This document shows, one piece after another, positions 24,141 to 33,585 of a stretch of DNA of 46,662 nucleotides. Origin of the DNA: JBBIVP01 sp037439705 [NCBI: bacterium] (lineage in GTDB: Bacteria; JBBIVP01); the NCBI GenBank assembly GCA_037439705.1, contig JBBIVP010000001.1:1-46662 (forward strand), read 5' to 3'. The notes under the pieces were generated by a model. It saw nothing but the letters and a program-made list of their open reading frames with translations, ran no database searches and was not told where the DNA came from. The first letter of the stretch is position 1. Every line of letters starts with the position of its first letter. The position numbers were made by a program, and so were the translations under genes.

Positions 24141-25475
24141 CTACATCTCTATTAACAGCTTTTTCTTCAAGTTTTCCACAATTTCCTGTAGATAGATGTC
24201 TTTTGTTATATCTTTTTCTATTTTTCTAACCGAGTGAATAACTGTGGTGTGGTCTTTTCCACCAAAGAACAAACCTATTTCGGGAAAAGACATACCGAGG
24301 TATGTTCTCATTATAAACATTGCCACCTGTCTCGGAAGTGCAATTTGCTTGAACCTTCTTCTTGACCTTAAATCAGAGAGTTTTACCTTGAAGGCTTCAG
24401 ATACTTCTTTTAAAACCCTTTCAGGGCTCACCTTTGCTCCTCTTTCTTCAATAAATCCGTGCAGGGCTTCTTTAACGAGGTCAAGTGTGATAGGGCTGTT
24501 TTTGAGGGAAGATATTGCTTTTATTCTTAAAAGAGCACCCTCAAGCTCTCTAACATTTGAATGAATTCTTTCTGCAATGTAAAAGGCTATCTCATTGGGT
24601 AAGGAAATGGAATAAAGTTCTGCCTTTTTCTTAAGAATGGCAACCTTTGTTTCAAGTTCGGGAGGGTTTATTTCAACAACAAGTCCCATTTCAAATCTGG
24701 ATCTCAACCTTTCCTGAAGTTGTTCAATATCCTTTGGTGGGCGGTCGCTTGTAAGAACTATCTGCTTGTTAAGATTGAAAAGGGCGTTGAAGGTGTGGAA
24801 GAATTCTTCCTGAGTGCTTTCCTTATTTCCTGAAAGGAACTGAACATCGTCTATTAAAAGGACATCAAATGTTTGCCTGAACCTTTTTCTGAATTGCTCC
24901 ATAGTGTTCATCCTTATGGCTTTGAGAAATTCGTTCATGAAGGATTCCGCAGACATATAAATGATGTTGAGAGTGGAATTAGCTTTTCTTGTTCTGTGCC
25001 CTATCGCATTTAAAAGATGAGTCTTTCCGAGTCCAACCCCACCGTACATGTATAAGGGATTGTAAACCTTTCCTGGCTCACTCGCAACTGCAAAGCTTGC
25101 TGAATATGCAAATTCATTGCTTTTTCCTACCACGAAGTTTTCAAAAGTGTATTTTGGGAGGAGATTAAGGCAAAGTCCCTGTTTCTTTTTTATTGGAACT
25201 TCTTCTGGCTCATCCGTTTCTTCAAGGGTTTCCTCCACAAGAACCTTTACGGAAGGAGTGGTGAAGGTTTCGTCCCTCAAAGCTTTAAGTAAAAGGGGAA
25301 GGTAATTTTTGGAGAACCATTCGCCAAAGAACTTATTTGGTACATAGAGTGCAATGGAATTTTCTCCATCTTCTTTTATTGAGACCTTCTCAAACCACAT
25401 AGAAAATGCCTCCTTCCCCACTTCTTCTTTTATTTTTTCCATAACCCTTTGAAGTATCTCCTCAAAATTCTCCAT
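24141..25475 (-). CDS. dnaA: Chromosomal replication initiator protein DnaA
   Basis: Binds DnaA boxes at oriC, forms an ATP-dependent filament and melts the origin. 444 residues: helical domain I (about 1-80), short linker domain II (about 85-105), AAA+ domain III with Walker A G-G-V-G-L-G-K-T-H, Walker B L-L-I-D-D-V-Q-F and R-L-R-S-R-F (sensor and arginine-finger region), then DNA-binding domain IV with the signature G-K-D-H-T-T-V-I-H-S. A good ribosome site AAGGGGTG precedes ATG. The region upstream contains paired DnaA-like boxes, implying autoregulation. Confidence 0.98.
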   Translation of the reverse strand: MENFEEILQRVMEKIKEEVGKEAFSMWFEKVSIKEDGENSIALYVPNKFFGEWFSKNYLPLLLKALRDETFTTPSVKVLVEETLEETDEPEEVPIKKKQGLCLNLLPKYTFENFVVGKSNEFAYSASFAVASEPGKVYNPLYMYGGVGLGKTHLLNAIGHRTRKANSTLNIIYMSAESFMNEFLKAIRMNTMEQFRKRFRQTFDVLLIDDVQFLSGNKESTQEEFFHTFNALFNLNKQIVLTSDRPPKDIEQLQERLRSRFEMGLVVEINPPELETKVAILKKKAELYSISLPNEIAFYIAERIHSNVRELEGALLRIKAISSLKNSPITLDLVKEALHGFIEERGAKVSPERVLKEVSEAFKVKLSDLRSRRRFKQIALPRQVAMFIMRTYLGMSFPEIGLFFGGKDHTTVIHSVRKIEKDITKDIYLQEIVENLKKKLLIEM

Positions 25476-25671
25476 TTTTCACCCCTTTTTTCCACAGCTG
25501 TGGAAAATTAAAAAAATTGTCAATTTTTATGAGGCTTATCTTAAAAAACACAGTCTTTTTTAAATTCATTTTACACATTTTTTCCACAATTTTTTTGCCC
25601 CCTTCTTCCGGGGGATGTTATTTAATACAGATAAAAACACATTTCAAGCAAAATTTTTATCTTACCCCTTT
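25476..25671. other. Candidate replication origin (oriC) upstream of dnaA
   Basis: 196 bases between the parvulin gene and dnaA. TTTTCCACA (25488-25496) and its mirror TGTGGAAAA (25499-25507) form a 20-bp perfect palindrome, and a third TTTTCCACA lies at 25580-25588; these differ from the standard box TTATCCACA by one base. TTTTACACA (25569-25577) is a weaker copy. AT-rich stretches surround them (25504-25580), and a GC hairpin CCCCC/GGGGG with a 7-base loop lies at 25598-25614. Gene order gyrA - dnaA - dnaN supports an origin. Strand-skew was not computed. Confidence 0.6.
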
Positions 25672-26568
25672 TTATTCTTGAGGGGGTGGGGCTCCAAAAA
25701 TTTTCTCAAATCTGTCCCAGTATATCTCAACCCCAACCTTTGTTCTTATCTCATCAAGGGTTCTTTCAACAAGTTCATTTCTCATTTCCATTATTATTTT
25801 CTGACGAATTTTCGGCATTGCAGCGAGAAATTCCTCGGGCTCGGGCTCCTTTTTGTCAATAAGCTGAATTATTTCCCATCCCATTAAGGTTCTGATTACA
25901 TCGCTTATGTCCCCTGGTTTTTGAAGGGAAAATGCAGGTTCATTGAGTTCAGGAGGATATATTCCTCCATTTCTGAGATAATTGGTATCTCCCTTCCTTT
26001 CTATCAGGGATTTGTCTGTGCAGTATTTCATAAGAACTTTTTCAAAAGGCACCCCTCTTTTTAGTTCCTGAAGTGCTCTCTTCGCCTTTTCTTCAGAATC
26101 TGTTACAAGCCTTCTTAATCTAACCATTGGAGGTGTTAAAAACTCGTTTATGTGAGAATTGTAATATTCTCTCAGCTTCTGCTCGTCTATTTTGGAAGGA
26201 ATTTCCTTTGAGATTTCCATAAAAATTTTTCCCCTGTATATATTTGATAGATACTGCTCAACTCTATCCTGAATCTCTGGGTCCTTATCATAACCCTTAA
26301 TTTTTCCTGCATAAAGGAGGACCTTCTCCTCCACAAGTTTTTCAAGAAATTCCCTCTTCCCTTGAGGCGAGGCATATCTCACTCTCAACTGAGGAGCATA
26401 CTCTGTAAGCCTTTTTTCAAGCATAGCATCAGTGATTTTGTGATCTCCCACAACTGCTATTACCGTTTCCTTTTTTTCAGCCTTTTCACCTTCCTTCTTT
26501 TTTGCACAGGATGTGATAAGAAGGATTGAAGCGCCTATAATCCCTACCTTTTTAACATATTTTTTCAT
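25672..26568 (-). CDS. Parvulin-type peptidyl-prolyl isomerase lipoprotein (PrsA/SurA-like)
   Basis: 298 residues. Signal peptide with lipobox L-L-I-T-S-C (Cys21), so anchored in the envelope as a lipoprotein. After a Lys/Glu-rich linker comes a SurA-N type helical chaperone segment (I-A-V-V-G-D-H-K-I-T, about residues 40-150), then one parvulin domain (about 145-240: V-R-L-R-R-L-V, A-L-Q-E-L-K-R-G-V-P-F-E-K-V, F-S-L-Q-K-P-G-D-I-S-D-V-I, G-W-E-I-I-Q-L). It likely assists folding of exported and outer-membrane proteins. Strong AAGAAGGAGGTG ribosome site and its own promoter. It lies between gyrA and dnaA by position only. Confidence 0.88.
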   Translation of the reverse strand: MKKYVKKVGIIGASILLITSCAKKKEGEKAEKKETVIAVVGDHKITDAMLEKRLTEYAPQLRVRYASPQGKREFLEKLVEEKVLLYAGKIKGYDKDPEIQDRVEQYLSNIYRGKIFMEISKEIPSKIDEQKLREYYNSHINEFLTPPMVRLRRLVTDSEEKAKRALQELKRGVPFEKVLMKYCTDKSLIERKGDTNYLRNGGIYPPELNEPAFSLQKPGDISDVIRTLMGWEIIQLIDKKEPEPEEFLAAMPKIRQKIIMEMRNELVERTLDEIRTKVGVEIYWDRFEKIFGAPPPQE

Positions 26569-26591
26569 TTTACACCTCCTTCTTTTTTGAA

Positions 26592-26620
26592 ATTATTAAA
26601 ATAAAAAAATTTATTTTCAA
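26592..26620 (-). promoter_or_regulatory. Promoter of the parvulin lipoprotein gene
   Basis: Minus strand TTGAAA (26615-26620), 17-base spacer, AATAAT (26592-26597), 23 bases before ATG. The leader includes the strong ribosome site. Confidence 0.45.
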
Positions 26621-26631
26621 CTCCGGAAACA

Positions 26632-29055
26632 TCATTCCTCTTCAACCTTTGCCAATCCACTCACCTTTTCTTCTTGAGAAACCTTCATAACTCTTACTCC
26701 CTGAGTGCTTCTTCTCTGAAGAGGAATTTCTTTTACCTTTGTCCTCAAAACCCTTCCGGATGTGGTCATAATTATAATTTCGTCATCCTCCTTAACAGAA
26801 AGGACCTTTACAACATTTCCTGTTTTTTCTGTTATCTTCATTCCCTTTATTCCTTTTCCACCCCTTGACTGAATTCTGAAATCAGAAGACCTTGTTCTTT
26901 TCCCGAATCCCTTTTCACTCACAGCAAGGATTTCTGTGCCAGGCACAATTTTTGTTAAACCTACCACATAATCTCCTTCTTTTAGTTTTATACCTCTTAT
27001 TCCCTTTGCAGTTCTTCCCATCGTCCTCACAGCTTCTTCTTTGAAAGCAATGGTCATTCCCTTTGCTGTGAAGAGGACAATTTTTGAATTTTCATCTGTA
27101 ATTGAGACTCCCTCAAGCTTATCTCCTTCTTCAAAAGTAATTGCTATTATTCCAGTTTTTCTTGGATTGCTGAACGCTTTGAGTTCCACTTTCTTCACAA
27201 CACCTTTTTTGGTTACCATAAAGATGTTCTTCTTTTCCTCAAAGTTTCTGACCGGTAAATAGGCAGTGACCTTTTCTCCTTCTTCTATGGAGATGAGATT
27301 GACAATGGGTTTCCCCTTTGTTGCCCTTCCAGCCTGCGGGATTTCATGAACCTTTAACCAGTATGCTTTACCTTTGTTGGTGAAGAAGAGAATGTAATCG
27401 TGGGTTGAAGCAATGAATACATCCTCTGCGAAATCTTCTGTTTTTACGCTCATTCCAATCATTCCCTTTCCCCCTCTTCCCTGTGCCCTGTAAAGGGAAA
27501 GAGGATTTCTCTTTATGTAGCCCTGGTGGGATATAGTCACTACCATATCCTCTTCTTGAATCAGGTCTTCCACTGAAAAGTCTTCCGCTTCTTCAATGAT
27601 TTCCGTTCTTCTCTCGTCCCCATATTTTTCCTTTATTTCTAAAAGCTCTTTTTTGATGATTTTCAGGATTTCCCTTTCATCTCCGAGGATTTTCTTAAGT
27701 TCTTTTATAAGCTCAATGGTTTGTTTGTATTCCTCTATTATCTTTTCCCTTTCCAGCTTTGTCAGCCTCTGGAGTTTCATATCAAGAATTGCCTGTGCCT
27801 GAATCTCGGATAATTTAAATTTCGTAATCAGTTTTTCTTTTGCCTCCTGAGGAGATTTTGATGCCCTTATGAGGGATATGATTTCATCAATTGCTTCAAC
27901 TGCGATTTTCAAACCCTCAAGTATGTGAGCCTTTTCTTCCGCTTTTTTCAGATCAAATTTTGTTCTCTTGAAGACAATTTCCTTCCTGAAGTCTATGAAA
28001 TGTTGAAGCATCTCCCTTAGAGGCATAACCTTTGGTTGGTTGTTTATGAGCGCCAGAAGGATTATTCCGTAGTTTATCTGTAGCTGGGTATGTTTGAAGA
28101 GCTGATTCAAAATGATTTTCGGGTCTGTTCCCTTTTTCAATTCAATGGCCACTCTCAATCCATCCCTGTCCGATTCATCCCTTATATCTGAAATCCCTGT
28201 GAGTTTTTCCTCTTTTACAAGTTCAGCAATCCTTTCAAGCATCTTCGCCTTGTTGACCTGATAGGGAATCTCAGTAATAACAATCGCCTCCCTTTCTCCT
28301 TTCAGTTTTTCCACACTTGCCCTTCCCCTTATTAAAATGCTTCCCCTTCCAGTTTTATATGCTTCAATTATGTTCTTTCTTCCTACAATAAAACCGCCTG
28401 TTGGAAGGTCAGGACCTTTTATTATGTTGAAAATTTCTGAATCTTTGCCTTTTGGATTATCTATTAAGAACACAAGAGCATCAACTATTTCTTTAAGATT
28501 ATGTGGTGGAATATTTGTTGCCATACCAACAGCAATTCCGGATGCACCATTGAGGAGGAGCTGTGGAATTCTTGATGGAAGGAGAGAGGGTTCTACAAGA
28601 GAACCATCATAATTGGGGACGAATTCGACTGTTTCCTTTTCTATGTCCTCAAGCATTTCTTCTGCAATTCGCGTCATTCTTACTTCTGTATACCTCATTG
28701 CAGCTGGTGCATCGCCATCAATAGAACCAAAATTTCCATGTCCGTCAACGAGTGGATATCTCATTGAGAAATCCTGTGCCATTCTTACAAGAGCATCATA
28801 AACAGGTGCATCACCGTGGGGATGATACTTTCCTATCACATCTCCAACCACCCTCGCAGATTTTTTATAGGGTTTGTTGTGGGTGTTTCCAATTTCGTAC
28901 ATAGCATAAAGAATTCTTCTGTGGACAGGTTTGAGTCCATCCCTCACATCCGGCAGAGCCCTTCCGACAATCACGCTCATGGCATAATCAAGGTAGGAAG
29001 TTTTTAACTCCTCTCCTATATCAACGGTTAGGATTCTTGTTGGTTCTTTATCCAT
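26632..29055 (-). CDS. gyrA: DNA gyrase subunit A
   Basis: Breakage-reunion subunit of gyrase, which introduces negative supercoils. 807 residues from the ATG at 29053-29055; a GTG one codon earlier is possible, but with the ATG the numbering agrees with E. coli. Catalytic Tyr122 in [26 protein letters not shown], a coiled-coil gate region with long charged helices (about 370-460), and a six-bladed C-terminal DNA-wrapping domain starting with the GyrA box Q-G-R-G-G-K-G (about 530), which distinguishes it from ParC. The quinolone-pocket Ser83 is Ala. Overlaps the polyprenyl synthase stop. Confidence 0.97.
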   Translation of the reverse strand: MDKEPTRILTVDIGEELKTSYLDYAMSVIVGRALPDVRDGLKPVHRRILYAMYEIGNTHNKPYKKSARVVGDVIGKYHPHGDAPVYDALVRMAQDFSMRYPLVDGHGNFGSIDGDAPAAMRYTEVRMTRIAEEMLEDIEKETVEFVPNYDGSLVEPSLLPSRIPQLLLNGASGIAVGMATNIPPHNLKEIVDALVFLIDNPKGKDSEIFNIIKGPDLPTGGFIVGRKNIIEAYKTGRGSILIRGRASVEKLKGEREAIVITEIPYQVNKAKMLERIAELVKEEKLTGISDIRDESDRDGLRVAIELKKGTDPKIILNQLFKHTQLQINYGIILLALINNQPKVMPLREMLQHFIDFRKEIVFKRTKFDLKKAEEKAHILEGLKIAVEAIDEIISLIRASKSPQEAKEKLITKFKLSEIQAQAILDMKLQRLTKLEREKIIEEYKQTIELIKELKKILGDEREILKIIKKELLEIKEKYGDERRTEIIEEAEDFSVEDLIQEEDMVVTISHQGYIKRNPLSLYRAQGRGGKGMIGMSVKTEDFAEDVFIASTHDYILFFTNKGKAYWLKVHEIPQAGRATKGKPIVNLISIEEGEKVTAYLPVRNFEEKKNIFMVTKKGVVKKVELKAFSNPRKTGIIAITFEEGDKLEGVSITDENSKIVLFTAKGMTIAFKEEAVRTMGRTAKGIRGIKLKEGDYVVGLTKIVPGTEILAVSEKGFGKRTRSSDFRIQSRGGKGIKGMKITEKTGNVVKVLSVKEDDEIIIMTTSGRVLRTKVKEIPLQRRSTQGVRVMKVSQEEKVSGLAKVEEE

Positions 29056-30026
29056 CACACCTTCCTGTTAAGGATGTAATCTGAAAGGCTTTTTAATTCC
29101 ATCCTGTAGATATTGTTGGGGAAAAAGTCAAGGAGTTTTTTTGCATTATTTATCTTTTCTTTTGCCACCTGAAGGGCAAGGTTAATTCCTCCATTTTCTT
29201 TTGTCAGGTTTATCAACCACTTTATTTCTTTTTCATTCCTCGGAGAAATTTTCTCCATAATTCTTTTAATCTTGTTCTGTAATTTTTTATCAACATTTTG
29301 GAAGGCGAGAAAGAGTGGAAGGGTTACCTTTCCTTCCTCTATGTCCTTTCCGGGCTTTTTTCCCATCACTGAGGCAGTTCCACAAAAATCTATTACATCG
29401 TCAACTATCTGAAAGGCATCTCCTATTTCCAGCCCGAAAATCCTTAATTTTTCAATGTCCTTCTTTTTTGCCTTTGCAAGAACACCTCCCATTTCACAGC
29501 AAGCTGAGATGAAGCGGGAAGTTTTGTTCCTTATTATTTCAAAATAAAATTTTCCGCTTTCCTCCACATTTCCCTTTACCTTCATCTGAAGGAATTCTCC
29601 CTCCACCATCTTTTCAACAACCGTGAGCAAAATTTTTATTATCTGCTGATTTCCTATATTGTGAACAATTTTTGATGCTCTCGCAAAGAGAAAGTCTCCT
29701 GTAAGTATGCTAACTTCATTTCCCCATATAGAGTTCACAGAAGGTTTTCCTCTTCTCAGGGTGGAACCATCTACCACATCGTCGTGAAGGAGTGTTGCGG
29801 TGTGGACAAATTCAACAGCAGAGGCAAGTTTTATGTGGTCTTCTCCTTTATAGCCAAACAATTTGGATGTGAGAATAACAAGTAATGGCCTCAATCGTTT
29901 TCCGCCGCTTTGAAAGGTATATTTGGCGACCTCCTTTATTCTTTCTCCACCATCTGAGACCATATCAAGGAGGAGGTTTTCTACTTTATTAAGGTCATCT
30001 TCTAATACTGGCGAAATTTTCAGCAT
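29055..30026 (-). CDS. Polyprenyl (long-chain) diphosphate synthase
   Basis: Extends allylic diphosphates with isopentenyl diphosphate to make the side chain of quinones or similar long isoprenoids. 323 residues. First Asp-rich motif [15 protein letters not shown] and second motif D-D-V-I-D-F-C-G, plus G-G-K-R-L-R-P-L near the N-terminus. Small residues (Ala, Thr) four to five positions before the first motif leave an open product pocket, as in octaprenyl/heptaprenyl synthases, rather than the bulky stop of farnesyl synthases. It overlaps trpC by 7 bases and gyrA by 1-4 bases. Chain length is inference. Confidence 0.9.
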   Translation of the reverse strand: MLKISPVLEDDLNKVENLLLDMVSDGGERIKEVAKYTFQSGGKRLRPLLVILTSKLFGYKGEDHIKLASAVEFVHTATLLHDDVVDGSTLRRGKPSVNSIWGNEVSILTGDFLFARASKIVHNIGNQQIIKILLTVVEKMVEGEFLQMKVKGNVEESGKFYFEIIRNKTSRFISACCEMGGVLAKAKKKDIEKLRIFGLEIGDAFQIVDDVIDFCGTASVMGKKPGKDIEEGKVTLPLFLAFQNVDKKLQNKIKRIMEKISPRNEKEIKWLINLTKENGGINLALQVAKEKINNAKKLLDFFPNNIYRMELKSLSDYILNRKV

Positions 30027-30820
30027 GTGCTTATTTTATTTTTTAACATAGCATTTATCAATTTTTTTAGGGATTTTGAAGGCGATTTTGATTTCATGAG
30101 GAATTCACCGATCAGAAATCCGTGAACATAATCGGAAAGTAGGTTTATGTTTTTCTGATTGAGCCCGCTTTCAGAAATTATGTAGATATTAGAAGGCACG
30201 AGTGGAGCGATGCGAATGGTCCTTCTTATGTCCACAGAAAAACTTGATAGGTCTCTGTTGTTTATTCCTATTGTTTTAGTTCCTGATGAAACTGCCACCT
30301 TAACCTCTTCCTCTGAAAATACTTCTACAACCGGTTCCATTTTTAGTGTTCGTCCGAGTTTTATGAGATTTTCAAGATTTTTTGGGGAAAGAGTTCTTAC
30401 TATGAGAAGAAAGGAATCTGCTCCATTCGCTCTTGATTCATAAACCTGATACTCATCAATGATGAAATCCTTTCTTAAAACAGGAATTCCTACCAATTTT
30501 TTAATAGCCCTTAAATCCTCAAGGCTTCCAAGGAAGTAATTTTCATCGGTAAGAACAGATATTCCGTCTGCTCCTCCATTTTCATATTCGCGGGCTTGTT
30601 TTTCAAGGGAAAGTTTTTTCTTTATAATCCCTTTTGAAGGGGATGCCCTTTTTATTTCTGCAATTATTGCCTTTTTCCCCTTTTTGAAGATGCTTGTAAA
30701 ATCCAAAGGTGGAGGGACTTTTTCTAACGATTTTATTATTTCAGGAAGAGGAATTTTTTCCTTTTTTCTTTCAATTTCTCTCTTCTTGTCCTCGATTATC
30801 TTCTGGAGGAAATCAACCAA
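30020..30820 (-). CDS. trpC: Indole-3-glycerol phosphate synthase
   Basis: Closes the indole ring in tryptophan synthesis. 266 residues, monofunctional. TIM barrel with A-E-I-K-R-A-S-P-S-K-G, Y-E-N-G-G-A-D-G-I-S-V-L-T-D, V-L-R-K-D-F-I-I-D-E-Y-Q-V, E-V-F-S-E-E-E, I-G-I-N-N-R-D-L, and S-E-S-G-L; catalytic Lys and Glu are present. It starts with TTG (30818-30820), overlapping the regulator gene by 8 bases; no ATG or GTG is available at the conserved N-terminus. It is separated from any other trp gene in this window. Confidence 0.95.
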   Translation of the reverse strand: MVDFLQKIIEDKKREIERKKEKIPLPEIIKSLEKVPPPLDFTSIFKKGKKAIIAEIKRASPSKGIIKKKLSLEKQAREYENGGADGISVLTDENYFLGSLEDLRAIKKLVGIPVLRKDFIIDEYQVYESRANGADSFLLIVRTLSPKNLENLIKLGRTLKMEPVVEVFSEEEVKVAVSSGTKTIGINNRDLSSFSVDIRRTIRIAPLVPSNIYIISESGLNQKNINLLSDYVHGFLIGEFLMKSKSPSKSLKKLINAMLKNKISTC

Positions 30821-31382
30821 TGTATATTACAGCAAGAATTTTTGCTTCCTTATTTCCCTTTGCCCGTACAAGGTGTGGGATGGTTGAGTGGTAGTATATG
30901 GAATCTCCCGGATAAAGGGTATCTGTGTGCCCTGCCAGTTGAACCTCTACCTCTCCTTCAAGGACAAATATGAATTCTTCTCCTTCGTGGACAGATGGCT
31001 GAAGGAGTGCTTCAGGAACGACTTCAAGGGAAACAAGGAATGGTTCCATGTGCCTTTTTTCCATTCCATGTCCGAGTGATTCGTATGAATATCCATATCC
31101 AACTCCATCCTTTGTGCCAAATCTTGTGGCTTTTCTTCTTTCGTCCTTTCGGACAATCGTAAAAGCCTTTTCTTCTTCTTCACCGAGAAATTTTCCCAGC
31201 GGGACATTCAGAGCTTTTGATATTTTTATAAGTGCTCCAAGGGATGGAGAAAGCATGTGATTTTCTATCTGTGAAAGGACAGATATGCTCATTCCGGTCA
31301 TTCTTGAAAGTTCTTCAATGGAAACCCCTTCTTCCTCCCTTATTTCCTTTATCCTTTCACCTACTTTTACGGGTTCTTTCAT
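30813..31382 (-). CDS. XRE-family regulator with C-terminal cupin domain
   Basis: 189 residues. Helix-turn-helix at residues about 8-62 (I-K-E-I-R-E-E-E-G-V-S-I-E-E-L-S and S-V-L-S-Q-I-E-N), then a single-domain cupin at about 105-189 (H-E-G-E-E-F-I-F-V-L-E-G-E-V-E-V, Y-P-G-D-S-I-Y-Y-H-S-T-I-P-H). This architecture is common in regulators of amino-acid, polyamine or envelope metabolism, with the cupin sensing a small ligand; the ligand is unknown here. ATG directly follows the polX stop, with AGAGGTG as ribosome site. Sitting between polX and trpC it may respond to an amino-acid-related signal, but that is speculation. Confidence 0.88.
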   Translation of the reverse strand: MKEPVKVGERIKEIREEEGVSIEELSRMTGMSISVLSQIENHMLSPSLGALIKISKALNVPLGKFLGEEEEKAFTIVRKDERRKATRFGTKDGVGYGYSYESLGHGMEKRHMEPFLVSLEVVPEALLQPSVHEGEEFIFVLEGEVEVQLAGHTDTLYPGDSIYYHSTIPHLVRAKGNKEAKILAVIYIG

Positions 31383-33122
31383 TCATTCACCTCTTTTTTT
31401 CTTAAGATACCTAATAAGCGCTTCCAATTCCATACAATTGAGAAGATTTTCCTTTTTTAACCATGCTCTTCTTGCAACATAAACCCCGTAGGAAAGGTAG
31501 GAAATCTGGTCAAGTTGGTGGGCATCGGTTCCTATGGCAAGGATGACTCCCTTTTCCTGAGCCCTTTTTGCGAGGAGGTCATTGAGATCAAGCCTTAAGG
31601 GATAAGCATTTATTTCAAGAGCAACGCCTTTTTTCCTTGCTGCATCCATTATCTCATCCATATCTATTTCGTATGCTTCCCTTTCTCCGATTATCCTTCC
31701 TGTTGGATGGGCTATTATTTCAACATAGGGATGTTCAATACCCTTGAGCATCCTTTTTGTTAGCATATCGGGCGGGTTCTTGAAACCATGATGAATTGAT
31801 GCAATTACTATATCAAGGGATTTTAGAATCTCATCGCTGACATCAAGACTCCCGTCGTTCTGGATGTTTGCTTCAATCCCCTTTAAAATTCTGATGCCCT
31901 TTATTTTTTTATTTAATGAATCTATCTCTTTTATTTGCTCCGCTATTTCTTTTTCATCAAGTCCTCCGGCAACTCCCAGTCCCTTTGAGTGGTCTGCGAT
32001 GAGGATGTATTTGAGTCCTATCTCTTTTGCGTGAGTTGCAATTTCTTCAATGGAAGCGGTTCCATCGCTCCATTTTGAATGAATGTGAAGGTCACCCTTT
32101 ATGTCTTCATACTCAATTAACTCAGGGAGAGTGCCTTCCAGGGCAAGCTCTATCTCCTCTCCTCCCTCCCTTATTTCAGGAGGAATCCAGGGGAGTCCTA
32201 TTGCCTTATACACCTCCTCCTCATCCTTTCCGGCTATTTTCTTTTCCGTTTTTGCATCAAATACTCCATATTCGTTTATCTTTAATCCCTTTTTTATGGC
32301 GAGTTCCCTCAGTTTTATATTGTGCTCCTTTGAGCCGGTAAAATACTGAAGTGCGGCACCGAAGGAATCCTTTTCCACAATTCTCAGGTCCACCTGAATT
32401 CCATCCTCAACAATAACGCTTGATTTTGTGGTTCCCTTTGCGAGAACTTCTTTTACAATTTCCATCTTTGTAAAGGCTTCCATTGCCTTTTCAGGTTTTG
32501 AGGATATTCCAAGAATATCAATGTCTCCGATGGTTTCTTTCTTCCTCCTTATGCTTCCGCATGCTTCAGCCTTTTCAACAACCCCTTTCTGGAGCAGATA
32601 CTCAATTATCCTTTGAGAGAGTGGAAGAGCCTTTCCTAAGGGTATTCTTCCTGAGGATTTTTTCAAAAATTCTATTCCCTTCAATATGTTTTCTTCTGTT
32701 TTTTTCTGAATTCCCGGAAGGGTTGAAAGTTTGTGGGCACGCGCTGAGGATTCAAGTTTCTCTATGGAATCAATTTTTAAACTTTCATAAAACAGTTTCG
32801 CCTTCTTTGGACCAACGCCAGGAACCTTCATTATTTCAAGGAGCCCTGAGGGAATTTCAGCTTTCAATTCCTCATGTTTTTTCACCTTTCCTGTTTCAAT
32901 GAACTGCTTTATTTTTTCAGCCAGTTCCTTTCCCACACCGGGGATGGTGTGGAGTTTGTTTTCTTTAAAAAGTTCAGTGATGTCTTTTGAAAGGTTTTCT
33001 ATGTTCTGAGCAGCTCTTCTGTAGGCATTTATCTTGAATGATAGTTCTCCCTTTATTTCCAGAAAATCTGCAATCTCGTTGAATATCTTCGCTATTTCTT
33101 TGTTTAGCGCCCTTATGCCCAT
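31383..33122 (-). CDS. polX: DNA polymerase/3'-5' exonuclease PolX
   Basis: Family X DNA repair polymerase, used in gap filling in base excision repair. 579 residues: N-terminal helix-hairpin-helix region (I-P-G-V-G-K-E-L-A, V-P-G-V-G-P-K-K-A), the nucleotidyltransferase core with G-S-I-R-R-K-K-E-T-I-G-D-I-D-I-L and I-Q-V-D-L-R-I-V supplying metal ligands, Y-F-T-G-S-K-E-H-N, then a PHP phosphoesterase domain (about 340-579) with D-L-H-I-H-S-K-W-S-D-G, A-D-H-S, H-H-G-F, H-P-T-G-R and G-T-D-A-H-Q. The PHP metal-binding set looks complete, so exonuclease activity is expected. 11 bases after the Rrf2 gene. Confidence 0.95.
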   Translation of the reverse strand: MGIRALNKEIAKIFNEIADFLEIKGELSFKINAYRRAAQNIENLSKDITELFKENKLHTIPGVGKELAEKIKQFIETGKVKKHEELKAEIPSGLLEIMKVPGVGPKKAKLFYESLKIDSIEKLESSARAHKLSTLPGIQKKTEENILKGIEFLKKSSGRIPLGKALPLSQRIIEYLLQKGVVEKAEACGSIRRKKETIGDIDILGISSKPEKAMEAFTKMEIVKEVLAKGTTKSSVIVEDGIQVDLRIVEKDSFGAALQYFTGSKEHNIKLRELAIKKGLKINEYGVFDAKTEKKIAGKDEEEVYKAIGLPWIPPEIREGGEEIELALEGTLPELIEYEDIKGDLHIHSKWSDGTASIEEIATHAKEIGLKYILIADHSKGLGVAGGLDEKEIAEQIKEIDSLNKKIKGIRILKGIEANIQNDGSLDVSDEILKSLDIVIASIHHGFKNPPDMLTKRMLKGIEHPYVEIIAHPTGRIIGEREAYEIDMDEIMDAARKKGVALEINAYPLRLDLNDLLAKRAQEKGVILAIGTDAHQLDQISYLSYGVYVARRAWLKKENLLNCMELEALIRYLKKKRGE

Positions 33123-33133
33123 TCAATCGGGTT

Positions 33134-33550
33134 CTATTTCATTTTCCTTTTTGAGAAGACCCTTTCAAGGGTCATTTCTTCAAACACCTCTTCCACTTTT
33201 GTTTTTATTGAGTTCCAGGCAGGAGAAAAGGGGCATTTTTCCTGCCTGGGGCACATGTTCTCACCCTTTGTGCAGTCAACGAGGTCAATATTCCCTTCAA
33301 CCGCCTCCACCACTTTCTTGAAGGTGATTTCATCAGAAGATTTTGTGATGATGTAGCCACCTTTCGGTCCTTTTTTTGATAGTACTATCCTCGCTTTTTC
33401 AAGAGATTTGAGGATGTGGAAGAGGAACTTTTCAGGAATCTCCATTTCCTGTGAGATTTCCCTTACTGAACTCGGAGATTTTTCCCCTTTTTTCATCATG
33501 TAGTAGAGGGCGCACAGCGCATATTCCATCTTTTTGCTTATAGAAAGCAT
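33134..33550 (-). CDS. Rrf2-family transcriptional regulator with Cys cluster
   Basis: 138 residues. Winged helix with the Rrf2 pattern Y-A-L-C-A-L-Y-Y, R-E-I-S-Q-E-M-E-I-P-E-K-F-L, L-S-K-K-G-P-K-G-G-Y. Cys93, Cys100 and Cys106 lie where IscR and NsrR bind their Fe-S cluster (IscR 92/98/104), with one extra residue in the first gap, so it probably senses Fe-S status, NO or redox. First gene of a co-directional run into polX. The -10 TATAAT lies 7 bases before ATG and there is no ribosome site, so the transcript is probably leaderless. Confidence 0.88.
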   Translation of the reverse strand: MLSISKKMEYALCALYYMMKKGEKSPSSVREISQEMEIPEKFLFHILKSLEKARIVLSKKGPKGGYIITKSSDEITFKKVVEAVEGNIDLVDCTKGENMCPRQEKCPFSPAWNSIKTKVEEVFEEMTLERVFSKRKMK

Positions 33551-33557
33551 TTTTTAT

Positions 33558-33563
33558 ATTATA
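33558..33563 (-). promoter_or_regulatory. -10 box before the Rrf2 gene
   Basis: Perfect TATAAT on the minus strand, 7 bases before ATG at 33550. The -35 is poor (GTGAAA at 17 bases), perhaps because an activator or autorepressor works here. Confidence 0.45.
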
Positions 33564-33585
33564 ACAAAAAATTTTTCTTTTTTCA

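Noticed and set aside
25598-25614. CCCCC/GGGGG hairpin considered as a terminator of the parvulin gene
   Set aside because: On the minus strand it is followed by CA and a run of A, not T, and on the plus strand no T-run follows. Kept only as part of the origin description.
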